From JAMXLO01 sp035511435 (GTDB lineage: Bacteria > Pseudomonadota > Alphaproteobacteria > Acetobacterales > Acetobacteraceae): a stretch of DNA of 41,352 bases. The position numbers were made by a program, and so were the translations under genes. Positions 16,451 through 24,387 of the stretch are shown here, one piece after another. Location: positions 1 to 41,352 of the forward strand of contig DATKFJ010000284.1 in NCBI GenBank assembly GCA_035511435.1. Direction: 5' to 3'. Each line of letters starts with the position of its first letter. The first letter of the stretch is position 1. Under the pieces are notes generated by a model. The model saw nothing but the letters and a program-made list of their open reading frames with translations. It was not told where the DNA came from and ran no database searches.

Positions 16451-18688
16451 CTAGCGCTCGCCGTGATAGCGGCCAGGCCGGTACGCTCCCTTCACCGCCT
16501 CCGACAAAAAAACCTCCAGCCCCCGCACATAATCCACATCCATAAACGCGCGAGCCTTCGCGGACGCGACCGTCCGCCGCACCTCCCCGCGCCAATCCGC
16601 ATCGCATCCGAGCCGCGCTGCGATCGCTACGTACTCCTCGATCGACCCCGCAACAGTCGCCTCACACCCGATGCGCCGCAAAATCGCAGCGGTATGGCGC
16701 CCGCGCATGAAACACCCCGGCAGCGTCACCACCGCCGGATCCTGCACCAGGCAATCCAGCGTGGACTTCCCCCCAGACCACCCAGGCGTATCCAGCACCA
16801 CATCAGCCAACCCAACAGCCGCCACGAACCGCTCCTGCGACATCGGCGGCAGAACCACGCAATAATGCTCCGCATCCAGCCCCATTGCCGCGAACGCCCG
16901 ACCCAGCCGAGCCCGAAACGCCGCCGTCACCTCGGCACTCTTCGCAAAGCCAATAAAAACGAACTGACACTTCCCTACCGCAGCTGCAATACGCGGGAAT
17001 ACTTCATCATACTGCGGCAGATACTTGTACACAGCCTGCCCCGACCAGTACACCGGTTCGCCTGCACGTAATCCCAACGCCGCACGATCAAGCCGCAACG
17101 CCGAACGCGCATCCGGCCGATACCAAAGCCCAAGATTCGGCAGACGCACCAATCGCTCGGTGTAGCGCGCCCCGCCATCCAACGGCTCCATCAGCTCGCT
17201 CGACAGGAAGTAATCCACCGACGGAAATCCCGTTGTCTCCGGCTGGCCCCAAGCCACGCACTGCACCGGAGCCAAACGCTGCGCCGCCAACCGCGCGGCA
17301 ATCGGGTCCATGCCGACCTCCGGATACAGCAGCACATGCGGCGCCGCCTCGGAAACCGCATCCCGCCACGCCGCCGCGGAGCGCACGCCCTGCACAAACC
17401 AATCGCACCACCCAGCCGAAAGCGCCGTCTGTGCATCGACAATGCGGCCGGTGTGCCAGCCGATCACCTCGAACCGGCTGCGATCGAGTTGCGTCATCCA
17501 GCCTTCCAGGAACAACTTGAACAGCGTGTGGTCGCAGAAAAATCCACTGACGATGCCAACCCGGATGCGCTCGCCTGCCAAAGGACACGGCGCGAGCGGC
17601 GCAACCGATTCCGTCTCGGCCAGCACCCGGCACGACAACCGCCCGTAGGTAGCCTGCAACGCTCTGTCGTCCTCACCTTGGTACGGCAGGAAGAACGGTT
17701 GAACGCTACCAATGGCGCCGCCCAACGAACGCACCATTCCGGGCTTCTCCGCCCAGGCGACAAGTTCCTGAAGCGCACCGCCATAACGACCGCGTCGCAC
17801 CGCGATTTCCGCGTGCGTGCTGTACAGGATCGGCAACTGCGCCATGCAGAAGGCCAATCGGGCAGCCCCGTAATGCGGGTCGGCGGCGATCGCGGCCTGT
17901 TGGCAGCCAGCCGCTTCATCGGTGTGCCCCTGTGCCAGCAACAGACAGCCAAGGTTGTAGTGCGCACCTGCAAACTCAGGAGCCAGCGCGATTGCCCGTT
18001 GGAAGCAGGCCATCGCCTGCACCGTGCGGCCCTGTTCCTGCAGCGCAGTTCCAAGATCGTTCCAAGTCCCCGCGCGTGCGGCTGCCAGCCGAGTGGCTTC
18101 GACCAGCACCGCCTCGGCTTCCATCCAACGCGCGCGCGTCAGCAGCCACCGGCCGTAATTCGCATGCGCATCGGCATAGTCCGGCTTGAGCGCAATGGCG
18201 CGACGGAAGCAGTCCTCTACTTCATCCCCTGCCCCGCATTCGACGAGTGCATTCGCCAGATTGTACCAGATCTCCGCCACACCCGCCGCGCACTGGACCG
18301 CATGGCGATAGTGAACCACTGCATCTTCATGCCGCCCCACCGCGCACAACGCCGTCGCGATATTATTCTGGATCTCCGCCGACTCCGGGCGCAGCACGGC
18401 CGCAATGCGGTATTGGCCCAAAGCATCCTCGCCGCGCCCAAGCAGGCGATAGACCAGGCCGAGGCTATTGTGGAACGGCGCGCGCCCGGGACAATTTGCA
18501 ATCGCCCGCTCGATCAATGCCATTCCAGCCCCGGGGTCGCCCTGCTGAGCAATGATCAGGCCGAGCAAATGCAGACTGTCGGGGTGCTCCGGATCCGCCG
18601 CCAGAATGTCCCGGTACAAAGCCCGAGCTTCACCAAGCAGCCCGGCTTCGTGATAGCGAAGTGCCTCGGCGTATACAGCGTCGCTCAC
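16451..18688 (-). CDS. TPR protein with O-GlcNAc-transferase-like (SPINDLY/GT41) catalytic domain
   Basis: 745 residues from a GTG start at 18688. Residues ~1-290 are about eight tetratricopeptide repeats (for example AEIWYNLANALVECGAGDEV and AGTWNDLGTALQEQGR). Residues ~365-730 resemble the GT41 glycosyltransferase domain: RIRVGIVSGFFCDHTLFKL, VGMDPIAARLAAQRLAPVQC, then QVVFIGF-like and GWSGGKSTLDCL, the last being the nucleotide-sugar site region. Bacterial relatives glycosylate proteins or surface polymers in the cytoplasm. The Lys in GGKSTLD replaces the more usual Thr of GGTTTLD-type loops, so donor use may differ. No flagellin or polysaccharide genes adjoin it. The frame has no good ribosome site, so the exact start is uncertain. 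Confidence 0.87.
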   Translation of the reverse strand: MSDAVYAEALRYHEAGLLGEARALYRDILAADPEHPDSLHLLGLIIAQQGDPGAGMALIERAIANCPGRAPFHNSLGLVYRLLGRGEDALGQYRIAAVLRPESAEIQNNIATALCAVGRHEDAVVHYRHAVQCAAGVAEIWYNLANALVECGAGDEVEDCFRRAIALKPDYADAHANYGRWLLTRARWMEAEAVLVEATRLAAARAGTWNDLGTALQEQGRTVQAMACFQRAIALAPEFAGAHYNLGCLLLAQGHTDEAAGCQQAAIAADPHYGAARLAFCMAQLPILYSTHAEIAVRRGRYGGALQELVAWAEKPGMVRSLGGAIGSVQPFFLPYQGEDDRALQATYGRLSCRVLAETESVAPLAPCPLAGERIRVGIVSGFFCDHTLFKLFLEGWMTQLDRSRFEVIGWHTGRIVDAQTALSAGWCDWFVQGVRSAAAWRDAVSEAAPHVLLYPEVGMDPIAARLAAQRLAPVQCVAWGQPETTGFPSVDYFLSSELMEPLDGGARYTERLVRLPNLGLWYRPDARSALRLDRAALGLRAGEPVYWSGQAVYKYLPQYDEVFPRIAAAVGKCQFVFIGFAKSAEVTAAFRARLGRAFAAMGLDAEHYCVVLPPMSQERFVAAVGLADVVLDTPGWSGGKSTLDCLVQDPAVVTLPGCFMRGRHTAAILRRIGCEATVAGSIEEYVAIAARLGCDADWRGEVRRTVASAKARAFMDVDYVRGLEVFLSEAVKGAYRPGRYHGER

Positions 18689-18801
18689 CGCCTGGCGCCG
18701 CTGGCTTTCGGCATGCGAAATTGCCGCTGCTTAAAGGGCATATCCTGGAACCTGCGATTATACTCGCAGCAATCATCAGCCCCCTTATAGTAAGAGAAAG
18801 G

Positions 18802-18891
18802 TTAATCGGTCTTCGGCACCAGCCCGACCAGCACCAGGATAAAACCGATCGATCGCAGCCAGCGCTGCGCCCCGATCGTCCGCCCGATCAT
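18802..18891 (-). CDS. 29-residue membrane ORF coupled to ridA
   Basis: ATG 18891-18889 overlaps the ridA stop (TGA 18890-18888) as ATGA, and the frame ends at TAA 18804-18802. The peptide starts MIGRTIGAQRWLRSIG, continues as the hydrophobic FILVLVGLV and ends PKTD. That is a basic amphipathic start plus one short hydrophobic segment, suggesting a small inner-membrane or membrane-surface peptide. Neither family nor function is recognised. It is supported by the stop/start overlap and composition only. Confidence 0.45.
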   Translation of the reverse strand: MIGRTIGAQRWLRSIGFILVLVGLVPKTD

Positions 18892-19238
18892 GGCAAAGCG
18901 GCGATGGCCGTGATCTCCACCCGCCAGCGCGGATCGACCAGCCTGGCCTCCACTGTCGCCCGCGCGGGCGCATTGGCACGATCCAGCCACGCGTCCCACG
19001 CGCGGTTCATCGCCGCCACATCCGCCATGTCGGCCAGAAATACCTGGCACGCTAACAGCCGCGATTTGTCCGTCCCAGCCTCCGCCAGCAGCGCATCGAT
19101 CTGCCGCAACACGTCAGCCGTCTGACCCTCGGCATCCAGCGACGGATCATCGGCGACCTGCCCAGCGAGATACACCGTGTTGCCGTGCACGACGGCGCCG
19201 GAAAGCCGGCCCTCCGGCTGCAATCTTCGAATGATCAT
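18888..19238 (-). CDS. RidA/YjgF family enamine/imine deaminase
   Basis: 116 residues. Members hydrolyse reactive 2-aminoacrylate-type imines released by PLP enzymes, or act in catabolic pathways as isomer-specific deaminases. Visible: VVHGNTVYLAGQVADD, then ADVLRQIDALLAEAG, and the C-terminal ARATVEARLVDPRWRVEI, whose Arg is the usual ligand-binding position (here in APARATVEARL). Start ATG 19238 is set by GGAGGAG six bases upstream; the in-frame ATG at 19253 would sit before that site. It lies 84 bases downstream of the TSUP permease gene on the same strand and overlaps the 29-residue ORF by four bases, giving a probable three-gene transcript. Confidence 0.9.
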   Translation of the reverse strand: MIIRRLQPEGRLSGAVVHGNTVYLAGQVADDPSLDAEGQTADVLRQIDALLAEAGTDKSRLLACQVFLADMADVAAMNRAWDAWLDRANAPARATVEARLVDPRWRVEITAIAALP

Positions 19239-19322
19239 TGGCCGCTCCTCCATGACTACGCGGCAACCTAGCCGATCGATCGTGGACGGTGAACGTCCGC
19301 TGGCAAGGATTGCCACCACCGC

Positions 19323-20072
19323 TCAATGCATCAGCAACCGAGGCACCGACGCGGCCAGCAACACCACGCCGGAAATGCTGAGGAGCACAAGAATAAGCTG
19401 CCGAAACCCAGCCTCGCTGAACCGGGCGTACATGCGAACGCCGAGCAGCGTCGGCACCACCATCGCCGGCGCGACGATCGCGAACAACCGCAATGTCTGC
19501 GGCGTGATCAGCCCGCTCGCTGCATAGATCGCCAACGTCAACGCCTGCATGCACAGGCTGAACGTCTGGAACACCGCGCGCTGCTCGTGTCGGCTCCAAC
19601 CGCGCAGCGAGCACCACAACGTCGGCGCCGGTCCATTGAGACCGCCGAGACCGCCCATCACTCCGCCGATCACGCCAACGCCGCCATCGGCCAGCCGGCC
19701 ACCAGCTGTCACGCGCGGCATCGCGCGAATGCACAGCATCAGCGGACAATACGCCACAAGGATAAGTCCCACCGCCAGCTTGAACTCGGTCGGATCGACA
19801 TAATGCAGCATCCAGACGCCGATCGGTGTGCCCACACATCCACCCAGCACAAACGGCCGCAGCCGCCGCCCATCGAAACTGCGACGAAACGAGCCGAGTG
19901 ACAGCATTTGCCCGACCAGCGAACCAAACACCACAAGCGGCCCGGCCAGCTGCGGTGCGATAACCCACACCCAGAACGCCATCGCCACCAGGCCGAATGC
20001 AAACCCGGAGAGACCCTGCACGAATCCCGCGACGAGTGCTCCGATCAGCACGACGTATGTGAGCGTGCTCAT
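19323..20072 (-). CDS. TSUP family permease (TauE/SafE sulfite exporter type)
   Basis: 249 residues with about eight hydrophobic helices and the two pseudo-repeated halves of the family: GALVAGFVQGLSGFAFGLVA near the N-terminus and GVIGGVMGGLGGLNGPAP near residue 135. TSUP proteins move sulfite, sulfoacetate or other organic anions across the inner membrane. Substrate cannot be read from sequence. Likely first gene of the TSUP, ridA, 29-residue ORF transcript. Confidence 0.87.
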   Translation of the reverse strand: MSTLTYVVLIGALVAGFVQGLSGFAFGLVAMAFWVWVIAPQLAGPLVVFGSLVGQMLSLGSFRRSFDGRRLRPFVLGGCVGTPIGVWMLHYVDPTEFKLAVGLILVAYCPLMLCIRAMPRVTAGGRLADGGVGVIGGVMGGLGGLNGPAPTLWCSLRGWSRHEQRAVFQTFSLCMQALTLAIYAASGLITPQTLRLFAIVAPAMVVPTLLGVRMYARFSEAGFRQLILVLLSISGVVLLAASVPRLLMH

Positions 20073-20584
20073 CTGCCCACGACGCTGCCAACCGAAAGTG
20101 CACGCATATCAACGCAAATATGATCCGGGTTGCTGCCCCGCCGATGACCCATCTCTGTTGCGATCAGTGCCCGCCGCCGTTCAGTGCGTACCGACGTCGC
20201 ATGTCGTCGCCCTCACGAAGGCGAGTGTCCCGGATTCGCGAAGCTCCACCATATCAACAGCCCCGCGTTTTACTCCGGCCACTCGCCGGAATCTCGCTGT
20301 CGCCAGCATGACAATCACCGCGACAATTCGCTTACTTTTGTAAGCAGAATTCCCCATTCTGTTTACCACCTTGCTGGCTGTTTACCACCTTGCTGAAGCT
20401 GCGCCAGATGCCAGAAGATGGCCGCCGTCCCCCCCCCGCTGCATGCCCTCTGCTCCGACGGGCGCCAGCGGTTCCCTGGTCGGCTGCCAGCATGTGATTG
20501 CCCGCACCATGCCTGCGATTGGCACGCCTGTCGTCGCATCCCGCTGAGCATGACCCGACGCGAAATCCGACGGCGCCGACCGGC
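20073..20584. other. Gene-free stretch with short repeats
   Basis: No supported gene in these ~510 bases. It holds a 6-bp hairpin with TTTT loop at 20330-20345 (GCTTAC/GTAAGC), two copies of GTTTACCACCTTGCTG at 20361-20376 and 20380-20395, and a run of nine C at 20429-20437. Antisense frames across it have no recognisable domain. It borders a decayed kinase gene, so it may be erosion products. Confidence 0.5.
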
Positions 20585-20915
20585 ATCGGTGGGGTGTTCG
20601 TCACGGCGGCGGGGACGACTACCCGCGTCGAGACCGAGCGCCAGTTGCGGGCGGCCGAGGAGGCACTGCGAAGCCTGAACGAATCGCTGGAGCACGCGGT
20701 CGAGGCGCGCACCCGGGAGCGCGATCGCGTCTGGACTAATTCGCGCGACCTGCAGGTGGTTGTCGGCGCCGATGGCGTGTTTCACGCTATCAGCCCCTGT
20801 TGGACGGAGGTGCCTGGGGCATGCGCCGGATGAGGTGATCGGCCGGCGTTTCCTGGGGAAGCCGTTCACGGTGGAGGATCTGGCGGTGAAGTTGCGGGCT
20901 GAGCTCGACGGCTGA
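20585..20915 (+). pseudogene. Hybrid sensor histidine kinase remnant (PAS fused to receiver-domain end)
   Basis: Frame 20585-20815 encodes the linker and start of a PAS domain: GVFVTAAGTTTRVETERQLR, a coiled coil (AAEEALRSLNESLEHAVEAR), then LQVVVGADGVFHAISP and WTEV. One extra C at 20813-20814 shifts the frame; after it the text continues as LGHAPDEVIGRRFLG, the expected PAS continuation. It then jumps directly to KPFTVEDLAVKLRAELDG and a stop at 20913-20915, which is how receiver domains of hybrid kinases end. The dimerisation, ATPase and most receiver sequences are missing, so the gene is dead by an internal deletion plus a frameshift, and its 5' end is also lost. Confidence 0.75.
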
Positions 20916-21151
20916 GGTTTTTGCGATCGCCGGGCGTTCCGCCGAGACCGAAGCAATCTCGCGCCAGTTGGACGCTTCGATCGGCGTTGCCGCGTCGCTG
21001 GCGCTCTTCGCAATGACCGGCAAACCCGACAGCCGCTGTTCACCCGATAGCTTTGGTCTTATCGATCGCACGGCTGGCGGCACAACTTGCGGCTTTACAA
21101 ACCGTCCCGTTCTGCGATGGATGCGCCGGCCGGCACCATAAGGATCAGCGC
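20916..21151. other. Gap before the aminotransferase gene
   Basis: The 236 bases between the kinase remnant and the aminotransferase start contain no supported gene. A plus frame runs through part of it without recognisable features. AAGGA at 21140-21144 serves as the ribosome site of the next gene. Confidence 0.4.
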
Positions 21152-22336
21152 ATGAGCACGACTGTCACCAAGCCCCGCGGCCGCCAGTTCTTCGCCAATC
21201 CGGGGCCGACCAATATTCCCGACAGCGTGCTGCGCGCGCTGGACCGGCCGTCGATCGATTTCCACGATCCGGAGTTCGTCGAGGTCTACGACGCGGCGTT
21301 CGCCGGCGTGAGGCGCGTGCTGCAAACCCAGCATCATCTGTTCATGTACAACGCGTCCGGGCATGGCGCCTGGGAGGCCTCGCTCACCAACCTGCTCTCG
21401 CCGGGCGATGCGATCCTGGTGCTGGAATCGGGATATTTCTCGGAGGAGTGGGCCAACATGGCCCGCGCGCACGGGCTCGAGGTCCGTCTCGTGTCCTGCG
21501 ACTGGCGCCATGGCGTGGAAATCGCCCAGGTGAAAGCGGCGCTGGCGGCGGATACCGCCCATGCCATCAAGGCGGTGTGTGTGGTGCACAACGAAACCGC
21601 GACCGGCATGATGCTGCCGCTGGATGAAATCCGCCGGGCGATCGATGCGGCCACGCATCCGGCGCTATTCCTGGTGGATACTATTTCGTCGCTCGGTTCA
21701 CTCGATTTCCGCATGGATGAATGGAAGATCGACTGCGTCGTCGGCGGCAGCCAGAAAGGGCTCATGCTGCCGACCGGCGTCAGCTTCACCGGCGTGTCGG
21801 ACAAGGGGATGGAGGCGCATTCACGCGCGAAGTTGCCGCGCTTCTATTTCGACTGGACGTTGATGTCGAAGCGCCAGCAAAAAAGCTTCATCGGCACGCT
21901 GCCGGTGAACATGTTCTACGGGTTGCGCGAGTCGATCCGGCTGCTGGAGGAGGAAGGGCTGGCGAATGTCTACTCGCGTCATACGCGGCTGGCGGAAGCT
22001 ACGCGGCGCGCGGTACAGGTGTGGGCTGGGAATAACGGGCCGCAGTTGTATTGCACAAATCCGAGCCGGTATTCGGATTCTGTGACTGCTATCCTGATGC
22101 CGGAGGGTTACAGCTCAGACCTGGTGCGCAACACGGCGCGCAACCGGTTCAACGTTTCTCTCGGCGGTGGGTTGGGCGCGCTTGGAGGCAAGATATTCCG
22201 AATCGGCCATTTGGGTGATCTGAACGAACCGATGTTGCTGGGCGCGCTGACCGCGGTCGAGATGGCGCTCCGGATGAACAACATCCCCCATGCAAGGGGC
22301 GGCGTCGACGCGGCGATGGATTATTTGGCTGGCTGA
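21152..22336 (+). CDS. Class V aminotransferase, serine-glyoxylate/alanine-glyoxylate type
   Basis: 394 residues. PLP-dependent transaminase of fold type I. Visible: FFANPGPTNIPDSVL at the N-terminus, the substrate region MYNASGHGAWEASL, PLP-pyridine Asp in FLVDTISSLGSLDF, and Schiff-base Lys202 in VVGGSQKGLMLPTG. C-terminal GLGALGGKIFRIGHLGD holds the carboxylate-binding Arg. This family includes serine-glyoxylate, aspartate-pyruvate-type and pyridoxamine-pyruvate aminotransferases; the sequence does not separate them with certainty. Start ATG 21152 is preceded by AAGGA with seven bases spacing, so the longer frame from 21053 is rejected. It stands alone, with decayed DNA upstream and the parS region downstream. 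Confidence 0.9.
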   Translation: MSTTVTKPRGRQFFANPGPTNIPDSVLRALDRPSIDFHDPEFVEVYDAAFAGVRRVLQTQHHLFMYNASGHGAWEASLTNLLSPGDAILVLESGYFSEEWANMARAHGLEVRLVSCDWRHGVEIAQVKAALAADTAHAIKAVCVVHNETATGMMLPLDEIRRAIDAATHPALFLVDTISSLGSLDFRMDEWKIDCVVGGSQKGLMLPTGVSFTGVSDKGMEAHSRAKLPRFYFDWTLMSKRQQKSFIGTLPVNMFYGLRESIRLLEEEGLANVYSRHTRLAEATRRAVQVWAGNNGPQLYCTNPSRYSDSVTAILMPEGYSSDLVRNTARNRFNVSLGGGLGALGGKIFRIGHLGDLNEPMLLGALTAVEMALRMNNIPHARGGVDAAMDYLAG

Positions 22337-22574
22337 TCGAACTGGGGTGCGCGGACGCCCACCTGTTTGGCGCAAGCAGCATGTCGGCGCCCTTTGAGCA
22401 CGGCCGGGATGGCTGGGGCGATGGGTTTCGCGGCCGCTCTGCCACATCCTGCCGTTTTGCAGTCTCTGTCAAACCGCCATCGTCGCAGATAGCGGTCAAC
22501 CGTCTCAAGCACCGGGCAATGAGACGCCCGCGAGACAAATGGCATACTAAGCACACGTTGCCGCTGTTCCCTAT

Positions 22575-22592
22575 ATGTTTCACGTGAAACAT
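22575..22592. promoter_or_regulatory. parS: parS centromere site (ParB binding)
   Basis: TGTTTCACGTGAAACA at 22576-22591 is identical to the chromosomal parS consensus recognised by ParB, and one more base pair on each side (A and T) extends the palindrome to 18 bp. ParB loads here and spreads to build the partition complex that ParA segregates. Known parS sites cluster around the replication origin, so this part of the chromosome is probably origin-proximal. No parA, parB, gidA or rsmG gene is in the window, so this is an additional site away from the par operon. Confidence 0.92.
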
Positions 22593-22610
22593 CGTTCGGC
22601 GCCGAACGAT
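22591..22610. promoter_or_regulatory. Perfect 20-bp palindrome abutting parS
   Basis: ATCGTTCGGC is followed directly by its reverse complement GCCGAACGAT, with no spacer. It shares two bases with the extended parS palindrome, so a dimeric protein bound here would touch ParB. A zero-spacer palindrome suggests an operator for a homodimeric regulator rather than a terminator. The binding protein is unknown. Confidence 0.75.
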
Positions 22611-22847
22611 CCACCAAACACCGCCGGCACCGCATGGTCCATGCACGTCAGAACAGTGTAGGCGCTGGAAGCATTTTCTCCCTCCTCCATGCGACAGGGG
22701 TTAGGGGCGGGATGCGCGTAACCACTGATATCGGACGTTCAAACCCCTGCCCCTTCCTCCTTCTCCCCTCCTGCGAGGAACCCCCCTCCCGCAAGGGACG
22801 CGGAGAATTTTGCCGCTCCACCACTTATCCTGACCCGTAACCCCCAC

Positions 22848-24143
22848 ATGCCCCCCACCTGCCATAACCCAGACTCACACCCAGATCCGGACGCCGAAGC
22901 GCGGCGCACCCTCCACCGCCACAAAGCATTCGCCACCGCGCTGCTCGTCCTGATGGCCGCACTCACCCTCGGCACCTACGCCCTCCCCGCGTCCACCGCG
23001 ACGGACCTGCTCCAGGCCGCCGCCAAAGCCGGCTTCGTCGGAGGCATCGCCGACTGGTTCGCTGTCACCGCCCTGTTCCGCCACCCCCTCGGCATCCCCA
23101 TCCCCCACACCGCCATCATCCCCAACCAGAAGGCACGCCTCGGCGCCGCCCTCGGCCGCTTCGTCGCCACCCACGTCTTCACCGCCGACGAGGTAGCCGG
23201 CGTTCTTGCCCGCCTAGACCTTCCCAGCATCCTCCACCGCTTCCTCGCCGACCCGGGTTCCGCCCGCCCCGCTGCGATCGCGCTCGCGGCCGCGTTGCCC
23301 CGCATCCTCTCAACGGTCGAAGATGGCCGAGCCCGCCGCCTGGTCGCCCGCATCGTTCCACGCATCCTGGGCGGCCCCGGCGCCGGCCGCGTGGTGGCCC
23401 GCGCGCTCCACACCCTGGTCGAAGGCGGCCGCCACCAAGAAGTCTTCGGCTTCGTGCTGGCCCAGCTCCGCACCCTGCTCGCCAGCAAGGAAGACTCCCT
23501 CCAAGCCGCCATCGAGGAACGCGTCCGAGAACAGGGCGGCCGCCTCGTGGGCTGGGCTCTGGGCGCCTCCATCGCCCGCCGCGTCCTGGCCACCGTGAAC
23601 ACCGAACTCGACAAAATGCGCCCGGACGGCTCCGAACTGCGCGCCGCATTCGACGAATGGGTCCGCCGGGAGATCACCCGGCTCGAGGATGATCCGGCCC
23701 GCACCGCCGAACTAGGTGCCGCGATCCGTCGCGTCGTCGCGCACGAGACAGTGCAAGCCTGGCTGTGGGACGTCTGGGCCCGTCTGCGCGTGGCACTGGA
23801 GGCCGATGCCGGCAAACCCACAGGCCACACCGTCGCCTACATCGAAGGCGCGCTGTCCAACCTGGGCGCCATGCTCGAGGCCGACCCCGCCGCCCGAGCG
23901 CGCCTGCACGCTGCGGTGCAAGCAGTCGTGGCCAGCCTGCTGCCCACGGCTCAGACACGCCTATCCGACTTCATCGCCCAGGTAGTCGCCAACTGGGATA
24001 CCAACACTATAGTCGAGCGATTGGAACTACGCGTCGGCAAAGACCTGCAATATGTCCGCGTTAACGGCACGCTGGTAGGTTTCCTCGTCGGCGGCCTGCT
24101 GTACTGGCTGCTCAGCGCCACCTTCGGTCACGCAAGCTTCTGA
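22848..24143 (+). CDS. DUF445 family membrane protein (YjiN-like)
   Basis: 431 residues. A short polar N-terminus is followed by a hydrophobic helix (ATALLVLMAALTLGTYAL, ~27-44). The family core then starts with AAKAGFVGGIADWFAVTALF and HPLGIPIPHTAIIPNQKARL, the most conserved part of DUF445. A long, mostly helical Ala/Arg/Glu-rich region follows, and a C-terminal transmembrane helix (TLVGFLVGGLLYWLLSATFG) closes the protein. It is therefore anchored at both ends in the inner membrane. Function is unknown in the family. The gene follows the parS region; a GC-rich leader with a weak inverted repeat precedes it. Confidence 0.88.
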   Translation: MPPTCHNPDSHPDPDAEARRTLHRHKAFATALLVLMAALTLGTYALPASTATDLLQAAAKAGFVGGIADWFAVTALFRHPLGIPIPHTAIIPNQKARLGAALGRFVATHVFTADEVAGVLARLDLPSILHRFLADPGSARPAAIALAAALPRILSTVEDGRARRLVARIVPRILGGPGAGRVVARALHTLVEGGRHQEVFGFVLAQLRTLLASKEDSLQAAIEERVREQGGRLVGWALGASIARRVLATVNTELDKMRPDGSELRAAFDEWVRREITRLEDDPARTAELGAAIRRVVAHETVQAWLWDVWARLRVALEADAGKPTGHTVAYIEGALSNLGAMLEADPAARARLHAAVQAVVASLLPTAQTRLSDFIAQVVANWDTNTIVERLELRVGKDLQYVRVNGTLVGFLVGGLLYWLLSATFGHASF

Positions 24144-24271
24144 CGAAGACGCCGTACCCTGTCCCGCACGCTACCCACCGGCTGCTCGCCGACCGGCCCT
24201 GAATGAAACCCCAGTGCGTCGCACGCTTGGCGTGCCCTGTCATTGTTAGAATCAAAGCGACGCGGCGATCC

Positions 24272-24325
24272 CGGGGTTCATGACGAGATCGGAATAACCC
24301 CGAAAGGCTGGCAACCCTCGCTGGA
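24272..24325 (+). promoter_or_regulatory. Possible structured 5' leader upstream of rhodanese and cysK
   Basis: In the 244-base gap before the rhodanese gene, CGGGGTT (24272-24278) pairs perfectly with AACCCCG (24296-24302), followed by GAAAGGCTGGCAACCCTCGC. The GGCAACCCTC string and upstream TCATGACGAG recall the core of SAM-binding riboswitches of the SAM-I/IV clan. The two following genes are sulfur-metabolic. I cannot fold it fully into any known class, so this is a candidate only. Confidence 0.3.
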
Positions 24326-24387
24326 CGCGCAACCGCTCTTGGCCGAAGCTGCCACCATCCGCCACACACCACACGGGAGGACACCGC

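Larger units (their letters stand above)
22337..22847. other. 511-base intergenic region with centromere-like site
   Basis: No supported gene. Contains the perfect parS palindrome (22575-22592), a second perfect palindrome (22591-22610), and an 8-bp inverted repeat CAGGGGTT/AACCCCTG at 22695-22702 and 22742-22749 in the leader of the DUF445 gene. Minus-strand frames that read MFHVKH across parS have no further coding character. Confidence 0.6.

Noticed and set aside
17336..18790. Long plus-strand frame opposite the TPR/GT41 gene
   Set aside because: No domain and no ribosome site; the minus strand carries well-formed TPRs.
20363..21043. Minus-strand frame across the kinase remnant
   Set aside because: It is antisense of the PAS/receiver remnant and has Arg/Ser-rich shadow composition.
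22149..22646. Minus-strand frames beginning MFHVKH over parS, resembling rsmG/gidB starts
   Set aside because: Only the parS-encoded residues match; the rest of each frame lacks methyltransferase motifs.
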